DNA of 64,000 nucleotides, taken from the NCBI RefSeq assembly GCF_028369295.1, contig NZ_JAQMYP010000039.1, positions 35,784 to 99,783 of the forward strand, given 5' to 3'. Numbering within the stretch: position 1 is the first letter of the stretch; every line of letters begins with the position of its first letter. Below, one piece after another: positions 42,200 through 50,684 of this stretch. The notes beneath the pieces were generated by a model, which saw nothing but the letters and a program-made list of their open reading frames with translations, did no database searches and was not told the DNA's origin. Made by a program: the position numbers and the translations under genes. Origin of the DNA: Streptomyces sp. HD (lineage in GTDB: Bacteria; Actinomycetota; Actinomycetes; Streptomycetales; Streptomycetaceae).

Positions 42200-42973
42200 T
42201 CACCCACCCCGGCCCCATCGGTCCCCCTGTGCGCCGCGGCCATGTGTTCCCGGCGTATGGCCGAACGAGCGGCGAAAGACGTCGATGAAGGCGCTGGCGG
42301 AGGCCCAGCCGCAGCGATGGGCGACGGTCGTGACGGGTGTGTCCTCGGCGAGCAGGCGCAGCGCGTGGTACAGGCGGGACTGGGTGCGCCACTGCGGGAA
42401 GGTCATCCCGAACTCGCGGCGGAACAGCCTGCTGAGGGTCCGCTCCCCCACCCCGGTCGCGGCGCCGAGGGCGGCGAGGGAGCGTGAGTCCGCGGGGTCG
42501 GTGTGGACGAGCGCGCAGACCGCGGCCAGGCGTGGATCCGTGGGCGTGGGCAGCCGCAACGGCTGCTGGGGCGAGGCGCGCAACTGGTCGCGCAGGACGG
42601 CGAGCAGACGGTGGCGCTCGGGACTGTCGTCGGCGGGATCCCGGGTGTAGGCGAGGATCAGCTCGCGCAGCAGTGGGCTGACGGCGAGGACGGTGGGAGC
42701 GTCAAGGCCGAGCGGGTTGTCGTCGGCGGGCAGGCCGACCAGGTGCAGGTCGAGGTGGCCGTGGGCGCGATGGGCGTGCACGGTGCCGGCGGGGACCCAG
42801 ATGGCGCGGTTGCCGGGCGCGAACCAGGTGCCGGCGTCGGTGGTGACGGCGAGGACGCCGGAGCCGGCATAGACGATCTGGTGATCGTCGTGCCGGTGCG
42901 CGTCGATACGCTCCCCGGCGGCCAGGGCCTTGGCACGGGTCGGCGCGGTCGGGGTGTGGCGGATGTTCGACAC
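42200..42973 (-). CDS. AraC-family regulator with cupin sensor
   Basis: The 257-residue protein has an N-terminal cupin-type sensor (ERIDAHRHDDHQIVYAGSG, WFAPGNRAIWVPAG) and a C-terminal AraC double helix-turn-helix (SLAALGAATGVGERTLSRLF, then VAHRCGWASASAFIDVFRR). The GTG at 42973 is the best available start, though its ribosome site is weak. It diverges from an MFS gene 54 bp away; such pairs usually have the AraC protein control the exporter. Confidence 0.87.
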   Translation of the reverse strand: MSNIRHTPTAPTRAKALAAGERIDAHRHDDHQIVYAGSGVLAVTTDAGTWFAPGNRAIWVPAGTVHAHRAHGHLDLHLVGLPADDNPLGLDAPTVLAVSPLLRELILAYTRDPADDSPERHRLLAVLRDQLRASPQQPLRLPTPTDPRLAAVCALVHTDPADSRSLAALGAATGVGERTLSRLFRREFGMTFPQWRTQSRLYHALRLLAEDTPVTTVAHRCGWASASAFIDVFRRSFGHTPGTHGRGAQGDRWGRGG

Positions 42974-43027
42974 ACTTCGGCAGATTATCGGAAGCGGGCC
43001 AGATGCGGTGGCCGTGACGATCGCAGG

Positions 43028-44227
43028 GTGTCCGAGAAACGCAATCGAGCCATCACGCTGTTGTCCCTGGGCCATGCCTGTGTCGACGTGTACCAGGGCG
43101 CCGTCGCCGCGCTTGTCCCCTACTTCGTCGCCGAGCGCGCGTACAGCTACGCCGCCGCCTCGGGTGTCGTACTCGCCGCATCCCTGTTGTCGTCGGTGGT
43201 CCAGCCGCTGTTCGGGGCGCTCACCGACCGCTGGGCGATGCCGTGGCTGCTGCCGCTCAGCGCGCTGACGGGTGGTGTCGGGGTGGCGCTGAGCGGGGTG
43301 ACGGATTCCTACGCGCTCACGCTGGCGGTGGTGGCCGTGTCCGGGATCGGTGTCGCCGCGTACCACCCGGAGGCCGCCCGCGCGGCCCGCGACGCCGCGT
43401 ACGGCAGTCATACGGCGATGGGCTGGTTCTCCCTCGGCGGCAACGTCGGTTTCGCACTCGCGCCGCTGCTGGTGGCGGCGGTGATCGCGACCGGAGGTCT
43501 GGGCGCCTCTCCGCTGCTGGTCGTGCCCGCGGTGGTGGGGGCGGCCCTGTGCGCGGCAGCGGTGCGCTCGGCCGGCCGCCGCGACGGGGGCGGCGGCCTG
43601 GGAGCGAGCACCGGCTCCGACGACTGGCCGTCGTTCCTGCGGCTGTCCGGTGCCATCGTCTGCCGGTCGATCGTGTTCGTCGGTCTGAGCGCGTTCGTCT
43701 CGCTGTACGTCCGGCAGCGGACCGGCGAGGGGGACGTGGCGGGCACGGTCGCGCTGTGCGTGCTCTACGCGGGCGGCGCGGTGGGCACCGTGGCCGGGGG
43801 ACGGCTCGCCGACCGGTACGGACGGCTGGCCGTCGTACGCCATGCGTATGTGCTGACGGTGTTCGCGGTGGCCGGTGTGGTCCTCGTGCCCGGGCAGGCG
43901 GTGTATCTGTTCGTCGCCCTGACGTCGGCCGGTCTGTACGTGCCGTTCTCGCTGCACGTCACCCTCGGCCAGGACTATCTGCCCCGGCGGGTGGGGACCG
44001 CGAGCGGTGTGACGCTGGGGCTGACCGTGAGCGCGGGAGGGCCGGCCGCCCCGGCCATCGGTGCGCTGGCGGACGCCACCTCGCTTCGGACGGCGCTCGC
44101 CACTCTGATCGTGCTGCCGGCGCTGGGCCGGCTGCTGCTGTGCGGACTGCGGGAGCCGGCCGTACCCGGGCGGGCGGCCCCGGCGTCCGGGCCGTCCGGG
44201 CGTCGCCCTCGCGCGACATCGGCGTGA
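43028..44227 (+). CDS. MFS transporter, fosmidomycin-resistance (Fsr)-like
   Basis: The 399-residue protein has 12 hydrophobic segments and the Fsr-type start LLSLGHACVDVYQGAVAALV, a GALTDRWAMPWLLP loop and AYHPEAARAARDAA with GWFSLGGNVGFALAPLL. It probably exports a drug-like compound. The GTG at 43028 is chosen because it keeps the first helix intact and lies outside the AraC gene. The terminator stem at 44206 includes its stop codon. Confidence 0.88.
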   Translation: MSEKRNRAITLLSLGHACVDVYQGAVAALVPYFVAERAYSYAAASGVVLAASLLSSVVQPLFGALTDRWAMPWLLPLSALTGGVGVALSGVTDSYALTLAVVAVSGIGVAAYHPEAARAARDAAYGSHTAMGWFSLGGNVGFALAPLLVAAVIATGGLGASPLLVVPAVVGAALCAAAVRSAGRRDGGGGLGASTGSDDWPSFLRLSGAIVCRSIVFVGLSAFVSLYVRQRTGEGDVAGTVALCVLYAGGAVGTVAGGRLADRYGRLAVVRHAYVLTVFAVAGVVLVPGQAVYLFVALTSAGLYVPFSLHVTLGQDYLPRRVGTASGVTLGLTVSAGGPAAPAIGALADATSLRTALATLIVLPALGRLLLCGLREPAVPGRAAPASGPSGRRPRATSA

Positions 44228-44239
44228 GTCGCGCGAGGG
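44206..44239. terminator. Bidirectional terminator (MFS / MarR)
   Basis: A perfect 12-bp stem (44206-44217 and 44228-44239) with a 10-nt loop spans the MFS stop codon and ends 6 bp from the convergent marR stop. Confidence 0.8.
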
Positions 44240-44245
44240 GATCCG

Positions 44246-44776
44246 TCAGGCGGTTGCGGCCGGTGCCGTCGGCTGCGGCTCGCTGTCCTCGTCGATGGCG
44301 TGGGCGAGGAAGTCGTCGACCATGCGGTGGAAGAGGGCGGCCAGCCGGCCCAGTTCCTCGGGCGTCCAGTCGGCCAGGGCGAGCTGCATCCCGCGGGCGC
44401 CGGCGTCGCGAACCCGGGCGATGGCCTGCCGGCCGGCCTCGGTGAGTTCGATGCGCTGGGCGCGGCGGTCCCGCGGGTCGGGGACGCGCGTGACGTACCC
44501 CGACTTCTGCAGCTGCTGCACCGTGCGCGTGACGTGCGAGGCCTCCACACCGAGCCGGTTGGCCAGCTCCCCGGGCCGCAGCGACTCCGAGTCTGCGACC
44601 TGGCGCAGCAGCGCCACGGCGGCCCGGTCCAGCGGCACCCCGGCCAGGGCCATCAGCCGCTCGTGCTGCCTGGCCCGCGTACTCAGGTACGTGATCCGGG
44701 TGAGCGCACGCTCTATCTCGACCACTTCCGGGGACGCGGGTGTGTCGGGCAGTTCGGGAAGCGGTGGTGTGGACAT
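44246..44776 (-). CDS. MarR-family regulator
   Basis: The 176-residue protein has the MarR winged helix: LRPGELANRLGVEASHVTRT, VQQLQKSGYV and the wing RVPDPRDRRAQRIELTEAG. I chose the ATG at 44776; a GTG at 44785 would add three residues. An imperfect inverted repeat 20 bp upstream could be its operator. The neighbouring ferredoxin reductase gene ends only 34 bp upstream on the same strand. Confidence 0.88.
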   Translation of the reverse strand: MSTPPLPELPDTPASPEVVEIERALTRITYLSTRARQHERLMALAGVPLDRAAVALLRQVADSESLRPGELANRLGVEASHVTRTVQQLQKSGYVTRVPDPRDRRAQRIELTEAGRQAIARVRDAGARGMQLALADWTPEELGRLAALFHRMVDDFLAHAIDEDSEPQPTAPAATA

Positions 44777-44796
44777 GCTGGCCACTTTACCGTCTC

Positions 44797-44811
44797 GTTG
44801 CGTAACTCAAC
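44797..44811. promoter_or_regulatory. Possible MarR operator
   Basis: GTTGCGTAACTCAAC has inverted 4-bp ends (GTTG/CAAC) directly upstream of the marR start. The arms are short, so this is tentative. Confidence 0.35.
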
Positions 44812-45989
44812 TAATTTGCCGGGGCGCCGATTCCCACCGCTTCCCGCCATCCCGCCCGGATCGCGATGGCCTGTCGCCACTGCCGGATCGCCTTGGGCGG
44901 CATGCCCACCGCCAGGGCACCGGTCAGCCGGTCGCCGGTGCGGTAGGCGGCCACGAACTTCCGCTCGGCCAGGTCGCCCTCGACCACGGCGACCTCGTCG
45001 TGGCCGCGCAGATACCCGTATGCCTGGACCTTCATGTCGTACTGGTCGGACCAGAAGTACGGCACCGGCGCGAACGGCTTGCGCGCCTCGGGATTGAGCA
45101 GGTTACGGGCGGCCGCCATGCCCTGCTCGGCGGCGTTGGTGCGGTGCTCGATCCGCATCGACTGCCCGAACAGCGGGTTGTACCAGCGGGCGACGTCACC
45201 GGCCGCGTACACGTTCCGCGCGGCCTGGCAGTACTCGTCGCACACCACGCCGTCGCCCACGGCCGGCCCGCTGCCGGCCAGCCATTCGGTGTTGGGCACC
45301 GAGCCGACCGCGACCAACACCTCGTCGGCCTCGACCAGTTCACCGTCGGCCAGGCGTACGCCGCGGGAGGTCACCTCGGCCACGGTCACCCCGCAGCGCA
45401 GGTTCACGCCCCGCTCCAGATGGGCGCCGGTGAGCACCTCGCCGACCTCCGTGCCGACGGCGTGGGCCAGCGGTACGGGGGCGGGTTCGAGGAGCGTCAC
45501 CTCGCAGCCGAGGCGCCAGGCGACGGCGGCTGCCTCGGCCCCGAGGAACCCGGCGCCGACCACTACCAGTCGTCGGCCCGGTGTCAGCCGGTCCCGCAGC
45601 CGCACCGCGTCATCCAGGGTGCGCAGCACATGCCCGCCCTCCCCGGGCAGCCGTCGCGGCCGGACGCCGGTGGCCACGATCAGCGCGTCGTACGGCACCG
45701 CCGCCCCGTCGGCCAACCGCACCGTGCGCTCGGTGAGTTCGAGGCCGGTGGCGGCCACGCCGAGGCGCAGGTCGAGGTCGAGTCCGGCCAGGTCGTCCGG
45801 GGTGCGCAGGGCCAGCCGCTCGGGCTCCCACTCGGCGGCCAGCAGCTGCTTGGACAGGGGCGGGCGGTCGTAGGGGGCGAGGGGTTCGTCGCCCACGAGG
45901 GTGAGGGTGCCGTCGTAGCCCTCGCGGCGGAGCGTCTCGGCCGCCGCGAGTCCGGCGGCCGAGGCACCCACGACGACGATGCGCCTCAC
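44811..45989 (-). CDS. Ferredoxin reductase (FAD, NAD(P)H)
   Basis: The 392-residue protein has an N-terminal FAD motif VVVGASAAGLAAAETL, the PYDRPPLSKQ segment of ferredoxin reductases, a NAD(P)-binding VVVGAGFLGAE and the FAD-closing VYAAGDVARW. It passes electrons from NAD(P)H to the ferredoxin encoded just upstream. The GTG at 45989 overlaps the ferredoxin stop (GTGA). It completes a three-gene P450 electron-transfer operon. Confidence 0.93.
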   Translation of the reverse strand: MRRIVVVGASAAGLAAAETLRREGYDGTLTLVGDEPLAPYDRPPLSKQLLAAEWEPERLALRTPDDLAGLDLDLRLGVAATGLELTERTVRLADGAAVPYDALIVATGVRPRRLPGEGGHVLRTLDDAVRLRDRLTPGRRLVVVGAGFLGAEAAAVAWRLGCEVTLLEPAPVPLAHAVGTEVGEVLTGAHLERGVNLRCGVTVAEVTSRGVRLADGELVEADEVLVAVGSVPNTEWLAGSGPAVGDGVVCDEYCQAARNVYAAGDVARWYNPLFGQSMRIEHRTNAAEQGMAAARNLLNPEARKPFAPVPYFWSDQYDMKVQAYGYLRGHDEVAVVEGDLAERKFVAAYRTGDRLTGALAVGMPPKAIRQWRQAIAIRAGWREAVGIGAPAN

Positions 45990-46180
45990 TGACCGACCAG
46001 CCGGATCGCGGCGGCCGGGCAGACCGCGACGGCTTCCCTGACGTCGTCGAGTCGGTCCTCGCCGACCTGCTCGTCCAGCAGGATCGCGATGCCGTCGTCG
46101 TCCTGGTCGAACACGTCCGTCGCGGCGAGCACGCACTGTCCGGACGCGACGCACTTGTCGGCTTCCAGCTCCACCTTCAC
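45986..46180 (-). CDS. [3Fe-4S] ferredoxin
   Basis: The 64-residue acidic protein has Cys-x5-Cys (CVASGQC) and a C-terminal CP in AVCPAAAI. The missing fourth Cys indicates a 3Fe-4S cluster, as in P450-partner ferredoxins such as SuaB/SoyB. I chose the GTG at 46180, with GAAGGGAA upstream; a GTG at 46204 would add eight residues without a site. Confidence 0.9.
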   Translation of the reverse strand: MKVELEADKCVASGQCVLAATDVFDQDDDGIAILLDEQVGEDRLDDVREAVAVCPAAAIRLVGQ

Positions 46181-46226
46181 GGTCGGTTTCCCTTCTTCGG
46201 ACACGGGTGTTGTCGGGGTGGGGGTG

Positions 46227-47459
46227 TCACCAGGACACGGGCAGTTCGTGGACGCCGTAGATGAACGCGTCGGTCTTGAAGCGGACGTCTTCCAGCGCGC
46301 CCGCGAGCTTCAGCGTGGGAATGCGCTTGTAGAGGGTGCCGTAGACGACCTGGAGCTCCATGCGGGCCAGCGGCTGGCCCAGGCACTGGTGGACGCCGAA
46401 GCCGAAGGCGACGTGGCGGCGGGCGTCGCGGGTGAGGTCGAGGCGGTCGGGGTCGGCGAACACCTCGGGGTCGCGGTTGCCGATCTCGTTGACCATGATG
46501 ACGCCTTCGCCGGCCTTGATGACCTGGCCGCCGATCTCGATGTCCCCGGTCACCGCCCGGCGCCGGCCCAGGTGGGTGATGTGCAGGTAGCGCAGCAGTT
46601 CCTCGACGGCGCCGGCGACGAACTTCGGGTCGTCGGTCTCGCGCAGCAGCTTGAGCTGGTCGGGGTGCTGCAGCAGGGCCAGGGTGCCGAGCGCGATCAT
46701 GTTGGCGGTGGTCTCGTGGCCCGCGATCAGCAGGAGCAGGGCCATCTCGGTGGCCTGCTGGTGGGTGAGTTCGCCGGCCGTGATGCGGGCGGCGATGGCG
46801 GAGAGCAGGTCGTCCTTCGGCTCGGTGAGCCGCTTGCCGAGGAGTCCGGCGAGGTAGCCCGCGACCTCCCGGCTCGCCGCGCCCCGCTCCTCGGGCGTGG
46901 CGGTCGTTCGGACCATGGTCTTGGTGTTCTCCTGGAAGAACTCGTGCTCCTCGTAGGGCACGCCGAGCAGTTCGCAGATGACCAGCGAGGGGATCGGCAG
47001 GGCGAACACGTCCACCAGGTCCACCGGGCCGGAACCGGCCAGCATGTCGTCGATCAGGCCGTCCACGATGCGCTGCACGGCGGGCCGCAGCGCTCCGATC
47101 TTCTTGACGGCGAACGGCGCCGTCACCATCCGGCGCAGCCGGGCGTGTTCGGGGTCGTCCATCATGATGAAGCTGAGCTTGCCCTCGCCCGCCTCGGGGC
47201 CGGCCTTGGTCGGGTAGCCGGGCCGGTCGGTGTCGGCGCTGACGCGCGGGTCGCCCAGCAGGGCGCGCTGCTCGGCGTAGCGGGTCACCAGCCAGGGCTC
47301 GCTGCCGTCCCACAGGCGGACCCTGGTGAGCGGTCCCTTTTCCTGCAGTTGCTTGAGCGCGGGCGGCGGGTCGAACGGGCAGCGGGACTGCCGGGGCATC
47401 GGGAACTCGGGGGCGGCGTCCGGCGCTTCGGGCGCGGTGCCGGCCGGCATGTCGGCCAT
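46227..47459 (-). CDS. Cytochrome P450, CYP105-like
   Basis: The 410-residue P450 has AGHETTANM in the I helix, the ExxR motif in EELLRYLHI and the haem loop FGFGVHQCLGQPLARMEL. The layout P450, 3Fe-4S ferredoxin, ferredoxin reductase gives a self-contained hydroxylase. CYP105 enzymes oxidise xenobiotics and secondary metabolites (family knowledge). The ATG at 47459 has GAGGAGAG upstream. A 25-bp near-perfect palindrome about 70 bp upstream suggests control by a repressor. Confidence 0.93.
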   Translation of the reverse strand: MADMPAGTAPEAPDAAPEFPMPRQSRCPFDPPPALKQLQEKGPLTRVRLWDGSEPWLVTRYAEQRALLGDPRVSADTDRPGYPTKAGPEAGEGKLSFIMMDDPEHARLRRMVTAPFAVKKIGALRPAVQRIVDGLIDDMLAGSGPVDLVDVFALPIPSLVICELLGVPYEEHEFFQENTKTMVRTTATPEERGAASREVAGYLAGLLGKRLTEPKDDLLSAIAARITAGELTHQQATEMALLLLIAGHETTANMIALGTLALLQHPDQLKLLRETDDPKFVAGAVEELLRYLHITHLGRRRAVTGDIEIGGQVIKAGEGVIMVNEIGNRDPEVFADPDRLDLTRDARRHVAFGFGVHQCLGQPLARMELQVVYGTLYKRIPTLKLAGALEDVRFKTDAFIYGVHELPVSW

Positions 47460-47528
47460 GGCTCTCCTCGGAGGTGGGGGGATCGACCTCGATGAGCACA
47501 TGCAAACAGAGGGGCCTGACGCCTTCCG

Positions 47529-47553
47529 GTCAGCTTCCTGACAGGAGGCTGAC
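47529..47553. promoter_or_regulatory. 25-bp palindromic operator upstream of P450 operon
   Basis: The two halves match at all but one arm position: outer arms GTCAGC/GCTGAC and inner arms TCCTG/CAGGA surround a central base. It lies 70-94 bp ahead of the P450 start. TetR-type binding is inferred; the TetR encoded at 48541 is the nearest candidate. Confidence 0.6.
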
Positions 47554-47646
47554 ATGACCCAGATCACATCGCTGCACTTAACTTGCCTTTACGGAGGGCG
47601 GGTTGGGAGATCGGTCGGCGGCCGGCGAGAAGGCGTCCCCATGGCG

Positions 47647-47681
47647 AAGGGCGCCGCCGGGGAGTCCCCGGTGGCGCCCTT
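47647..47681. terminator. Terminator between regulator and P450 operon
   Basis: A 16-bp stem with one G-U or A-C position (arms 47647-47662 and 47666-47681) and a 3-nt loop lies 17 bp after the OmpR-type regulator stop. The gap 47554-47698 shows no gene. Confidence 0.7.
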
Positions 47682-47698
47682 GTTTGCTGTGCTGTGGG

Positions 47699-48466
47699 TC
47701 AGGGGTCGGCGTCGGCGCGGCCCAGCCAGTAGCCGAAGCCCCGGCGCGTGTGGATCAGCGTCGGGGTGTCGCGGTCGACCTTGCGGCGCAGCCGGGAGAC
47801 GAGTTGCTCGATCGCGTTGCCGTCGCGGTGGCCGCCCCAGACGTAGCTGCCGATCTGTTCCTTGGACAGCACCCGGTGCGCGTTGACCAGGAGATGGCGC
47901 AGCAGCCGGTACTCCGCGGGCGTGAGGCTCAGCACCCGCGCCCCGCGCGTCGCCCGGCACGCGGTGTCGTCCAGCGCGAGGTCGCCGTACTGGAGGGGAT
48001 TGCCCCGGGGCGGGCCGGGGCGATTGCCGCGGAGCAGCACCTGGATCCTGGCGAGGACCTCGGCCACCCGGAACGGCTTGGTGACGTAGTCCCGCTCCCC
48101 CAGGCCGAGTTCGGGCACGAGCCGGTGCAGCGCGTCGTACTCGGTGAGCAGGAGGACGGGCGGGCGGTGCGGGAGCACGGGGCGGCGCTCGGGGCCGAAG
48201 TCGGCCATGTCCGGCAGGGTGGTGTCGAAGACGACCAGGTCGAAGTGCTGGTCCACGACCCGCTCCAGCGCGTCGGCGCCGGTGCCGCTGAGGCTGGTCC
48301 GGTAGCCCGCCAACTCCAGGGTGGTCGAGAGGAGTTCGGCGAGATCGGGTTCACCGGCGACGATCAGGAGATGCTGGCCGGCGCCGCGGGCGAGGGCACC
48401 GCGTTCGGGGGCAGGGCTTTCACGGGTGGCGCGGTCCGGGGGCGGGACCGGGTGCCGGGTGCTCAT
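47699..48466 (-). CDS. OmpR-type response regulator with altered receiver
   Basis: The 255-residue protein has an N-terminal receiver-like domain and a C-terminal Trans_reg_C winged helix (LSLTPAEYRLLRHLLVNAHR, SKEQIGSYVWGG, IEQLVSRLRRKVD, HTRRGFGYWL). In the receiver, the phosphorylation Asp (VVFDTTLPD) and Lys (YVTKPF) are kept, but the acidic metal pair is replaced: the usual DDEP reads AGEP. Phosphorylation may therefore be weak or absent. No histidine kinase is adjacent. The ATG at 48466 has GGACGGGG upstream; the longer open frame is not supported. Confidence 0.87.
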   Translation of the reverse strand: MSTRHPVPPPDRATRESPAPERGALARGAGQHLLIVAGEPDLAELLSTTLELAGYRTSLSGTGADALERVVDQHFDLVVFDTTLPDMADFGPERRPVLPHRPPVLLLTEYDALHRLVPELGLGERDYVTKPFRVAEVLARIQVLLRGNRPGPPRGNPLQYGDLALDDTACRATRGARVLSLTPAEYRLLRHLLVNAHRVLSKEQIGSYVWGGHRDGNAIEQLVSRLRRKVDRDTPTLIHTRRGFGYWLGRADADP

Positions 48467-48540
48467 GACGCGCCCCGTCCGGCGCCGCCGCGGGCCTTGA
48501 CCGGGGGTCGATGTCACGGTCGTACTCCTTGCACGGGGCA

Positions 48541-49191
48541 TCAGTGGCCCGCGGTGACGGGTGCCAGCCACATGCCCACGACGGCGTCGGCGAGGCCCGT
48601 GGCGGCGTCGCCCCAGGTGGACCGTGGGGTGGGGGTGTGCTCGGCGAGGGCGCGTTCGCGCTCGGCGGCCACATGGACGATGAGATGGCGGACCATCTCG
48701 CCGCGTTCGGCGCGGACCTCGGCCGGAAGGTCGGGCAGGCACCGGTTCAGGCCCTCGATGATCTTCTGCAGGGACGGGGAGGTGAGGGCCTCCTCGACCA
48801 TGATCCGGTGCAGGGCCGGGTCGGAGACGACCTGGGCACAGAACCGCGCGTACCAGGTGGGGCTGCCGAGTGCGGCGAGGTGCTCCAGAGCCGGGCGGAC
48901 CAGGCAGTCCACCCAGCCGCGCACGTCGTCGGGGTCCGCCAGGCCGGCGACCAGACGGACGCGGATCTCCTCGATGCGCGTGGCGTGCCTGCGAACGATG
49001 GCGCGGACCAGGTCGGTCTTGGTGCCGAAGTGGTAGCCGACCGCGGTGTTGTTGCCCTGTCCCGCGGCCTCGCTGACCTGACGGTTGGACACCGCGTACA
49101 CGCCATGCTCGGCGAAGAGCCGCTCGGCCGCGGTCAGGAGCAGTTCCCGGGTCGCGTTGACCTGCTCCGCCCGCAGAGTCCTGCCTGCCAT
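48541..49191 (-). CDS. TetR-family regulator
   Basis: The 216-residue protein has the TetR head LLLTAAERLFAEHGVYAVSN, RQVSEAAGQGNNTAVGYHFG and TKTDLVRAI, with a C-terminal domain holding ALEHLAALGSPTWYARFCAQ. I chose the ATG at 49191, with GGTGGTG upstream. A repeat CAATC-N10-GATTG about 77 bp upstream may be its operator. It could control the P450 operon downstream, but that is only positional. Confidence 0.88.
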   Translation of the reverse strand: MAGRTLRAEQVNATRELLLTAAERLFAEHGVYAVSNRQVSEAAGQGNNTAVGYHFGTKTDLVRAIVRRHATRIEEIRVRLVAGLADPDDVRGWVDCLVRPALEHLAALGSPTWYARFCAQVVSDPALHRIMVEEALTSPSLQKIIEGLNRCLPDLPAEVRAERGEMVRHLIVHVAAERERALAEHTPTPRSTWGDAATGLADAVVGMWLAPVTAGH

Positions 49192-49267
49192 GATCACCAC
49201 CGCACCGGGACTTCACCGATCACCGCGACGGCCAGTCCCTTCGAACCGTCGCGGCTCCTCACCCCTA

Positions 49268-49287
49268 CAATCTAAGTCACCTGATTG
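49268..49287. promoter_or_regulatory. Possible TetR operator
   Basis: CAATC (49268-49272) and GATTG (49283-49287) form an inverted repeat in an AT-rich patch between the tetR start and the histidine kinase gene. The arms are short. Confidence 0.4.
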
Positions 49288-49370
49288 AAAGAAAGGGTGA
49301 GCATGGTGGAGCGGGCTGCACCTGCGCCACGGGTGTCCGCACCCCCGCGCGCGGCCCCCGGTCGCCTGGC

Positions 49371-50534
49371 GTGACAGGCATGCGGGCGACGGTGCGGCAG
49401 GCCGGGCGTGCGACGGGCCATCTGCTCGTGGCCGCCGCGATGGCCTTCGCAATGTATCTCTTCATCACCGTGCTGCTGATCACCGCCGTCGGGACGGTCG
49501 TGGTGATCGGCGCCTGGCTGCTGCCCGAGACGGTGCTGCTCCTGCGGCGGATCGCCGGGGCCAAGCGCCGGCTGACCACCGCCTGGACGGGGCGGGAGAT
49601 CCCCGAGGCGTACCGGACCATCGAGGGGCCGCTGACCGGGCGGCTGCGCACGGCGGTGCGCGATCCCGGCACGCTCACCGATCTGCGCTGGATGGCCGCC
49701 TACTACGTGTACGGCGCACTGCTGATCGTCGCCCTGCCGCTGTGGCCGGTCGGGCTCGTCGTCGACGGCGTGGGGTGCGGGCTGCTGCGTCGGCGGGCCG
49801 TGGTCCTGCCGTGGATCGTGCGCCTGGCGGACCTGGAGGCCGGCTGGTCGACCGCGCTGCTCAGGCCGTCCCCGAAGGCACAGCTCGCCGCACGGGTCGA
49901 GCAGCTCAGCGCGACACGGGCCGACGCGATCGCCGCGCACGGCGCCGAACTGCGCCGTATCGAACGCGACCTGCACGACGGCGCGCAGGCCCGGCTGGTG
50001 TCGCTGTCCATGCGGATCGGGCTCGCCAAGCGCGCCTACGACCGTGATCCGGACGCCGCGCGGGGGCTGCTGGACGACGCCCAGGAGCAGGCCGAGCAGG
50101 CGCTGTCGGAGCTGCGGCAGGTGGTGCGCGGCATCCATCCGCCGATCCTGACCGACCGCGGCCTGGTGGGTGCCGTGCGCGCGCTGGCCGCCGGCAGCGG
50201 GCTGCGGGTGGCCGTGGAGGTGGCGGGGCTGGAGGACGACGGGCCGAGGGCTCCCGCGGCCGTGGAGACGGCCGCCTACTTCGTGGTGGCGGAGGCGCTC
50301 ACCAACGTCGCCAAGCACAGCGGCGTCTCCGAGGCCGCCGTCCGCATCGCCCGTGTGCGGCGCGGACTGCGGGTCGAGGTGGCCGACGCAGGGCACGGCG
50401 GGGCGGACGAGTCGGAGGGTTCGGGGCTGCTCGGGATGCGGCGGCGGGTCGCGGCGCTCGACGGGACGGTGCGGATGTCGAGCCCGGTGGGCGGGCCGAC
50501 GGCGGTCGAGGTGGAGCTGCCGTGCGTGTGGTGA
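49371..50534 (+). CDS. Two-component sensor histidine kinase (NarL/DesK group)
   Basis: The 387-residue protein has two paired hydrophobic regions (about 15-55 and 105-135), a HisKA_3 domain with the phospho-His in RRIERDLHDGAQARL, and a HATPase with VVAEALTNVAKHSG and GSGLLGMRRRV. It would phosphorylate the NarL-type regulator 150 bp downstream. The start is a GTG at 49371 or an ATG at 49380; neither has a clear ribosome site. Confidence 0.88.
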   Translation: MTGMRATVRQAGRATGHLLVAAAMAFAMYLFITVLLITAVGTVVVIGAWLLPETVLLLRRIAGAKRRLTTAWTGREIPEAYRTIEGPLTGRLRTAVRDPGTLTDLRWMAAYYVYGALLIVALPLWPVGLVVDGVGCGLLRRRAVVLPWIVRLADLEAGWSTALLRPSPKAQLAARVEQLSATRADAIAAHGAELRRIERDLHDGAQARLVSLSMRIGLAKRAYDRDPDAARGLLDDAQEQAEQALSELRQVVRGIHPPILTDRGLVGAVRALAAGSGLRVAVEVAGLEDDGPRAPAAVETAAYFVVAEALTNVAKHSGVSEAAVRIARVRRGLRVEVADAGHGGADESEGSGLLGMRRRVAALDGTVRMSSPVGGPTAVEVELPCVW

Positions 50535-50684
50535 GGACGAGCCCCGCTCCCCCTCGGGGATGACCTGGCCCGCGGCACGTACTGCGAACCGAGTAGCGGT
50601 GAATGTCGGCGGACGCACGACGACATACCTGGCTGTTCCCTGGAAGCTGTACCCGACCGCTCCGGAACCGGAAGAACCCCGCAC

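Noticed and set aside
47699..49216. A 505-residue minus-strand frame through the OmpR-type gene
   Set aside because: The upper part is Arg/Pro-rich and antisense-like; the TetR gene occupies the same DNA in another frame, and the ATG at 48466 fits the receiver start.
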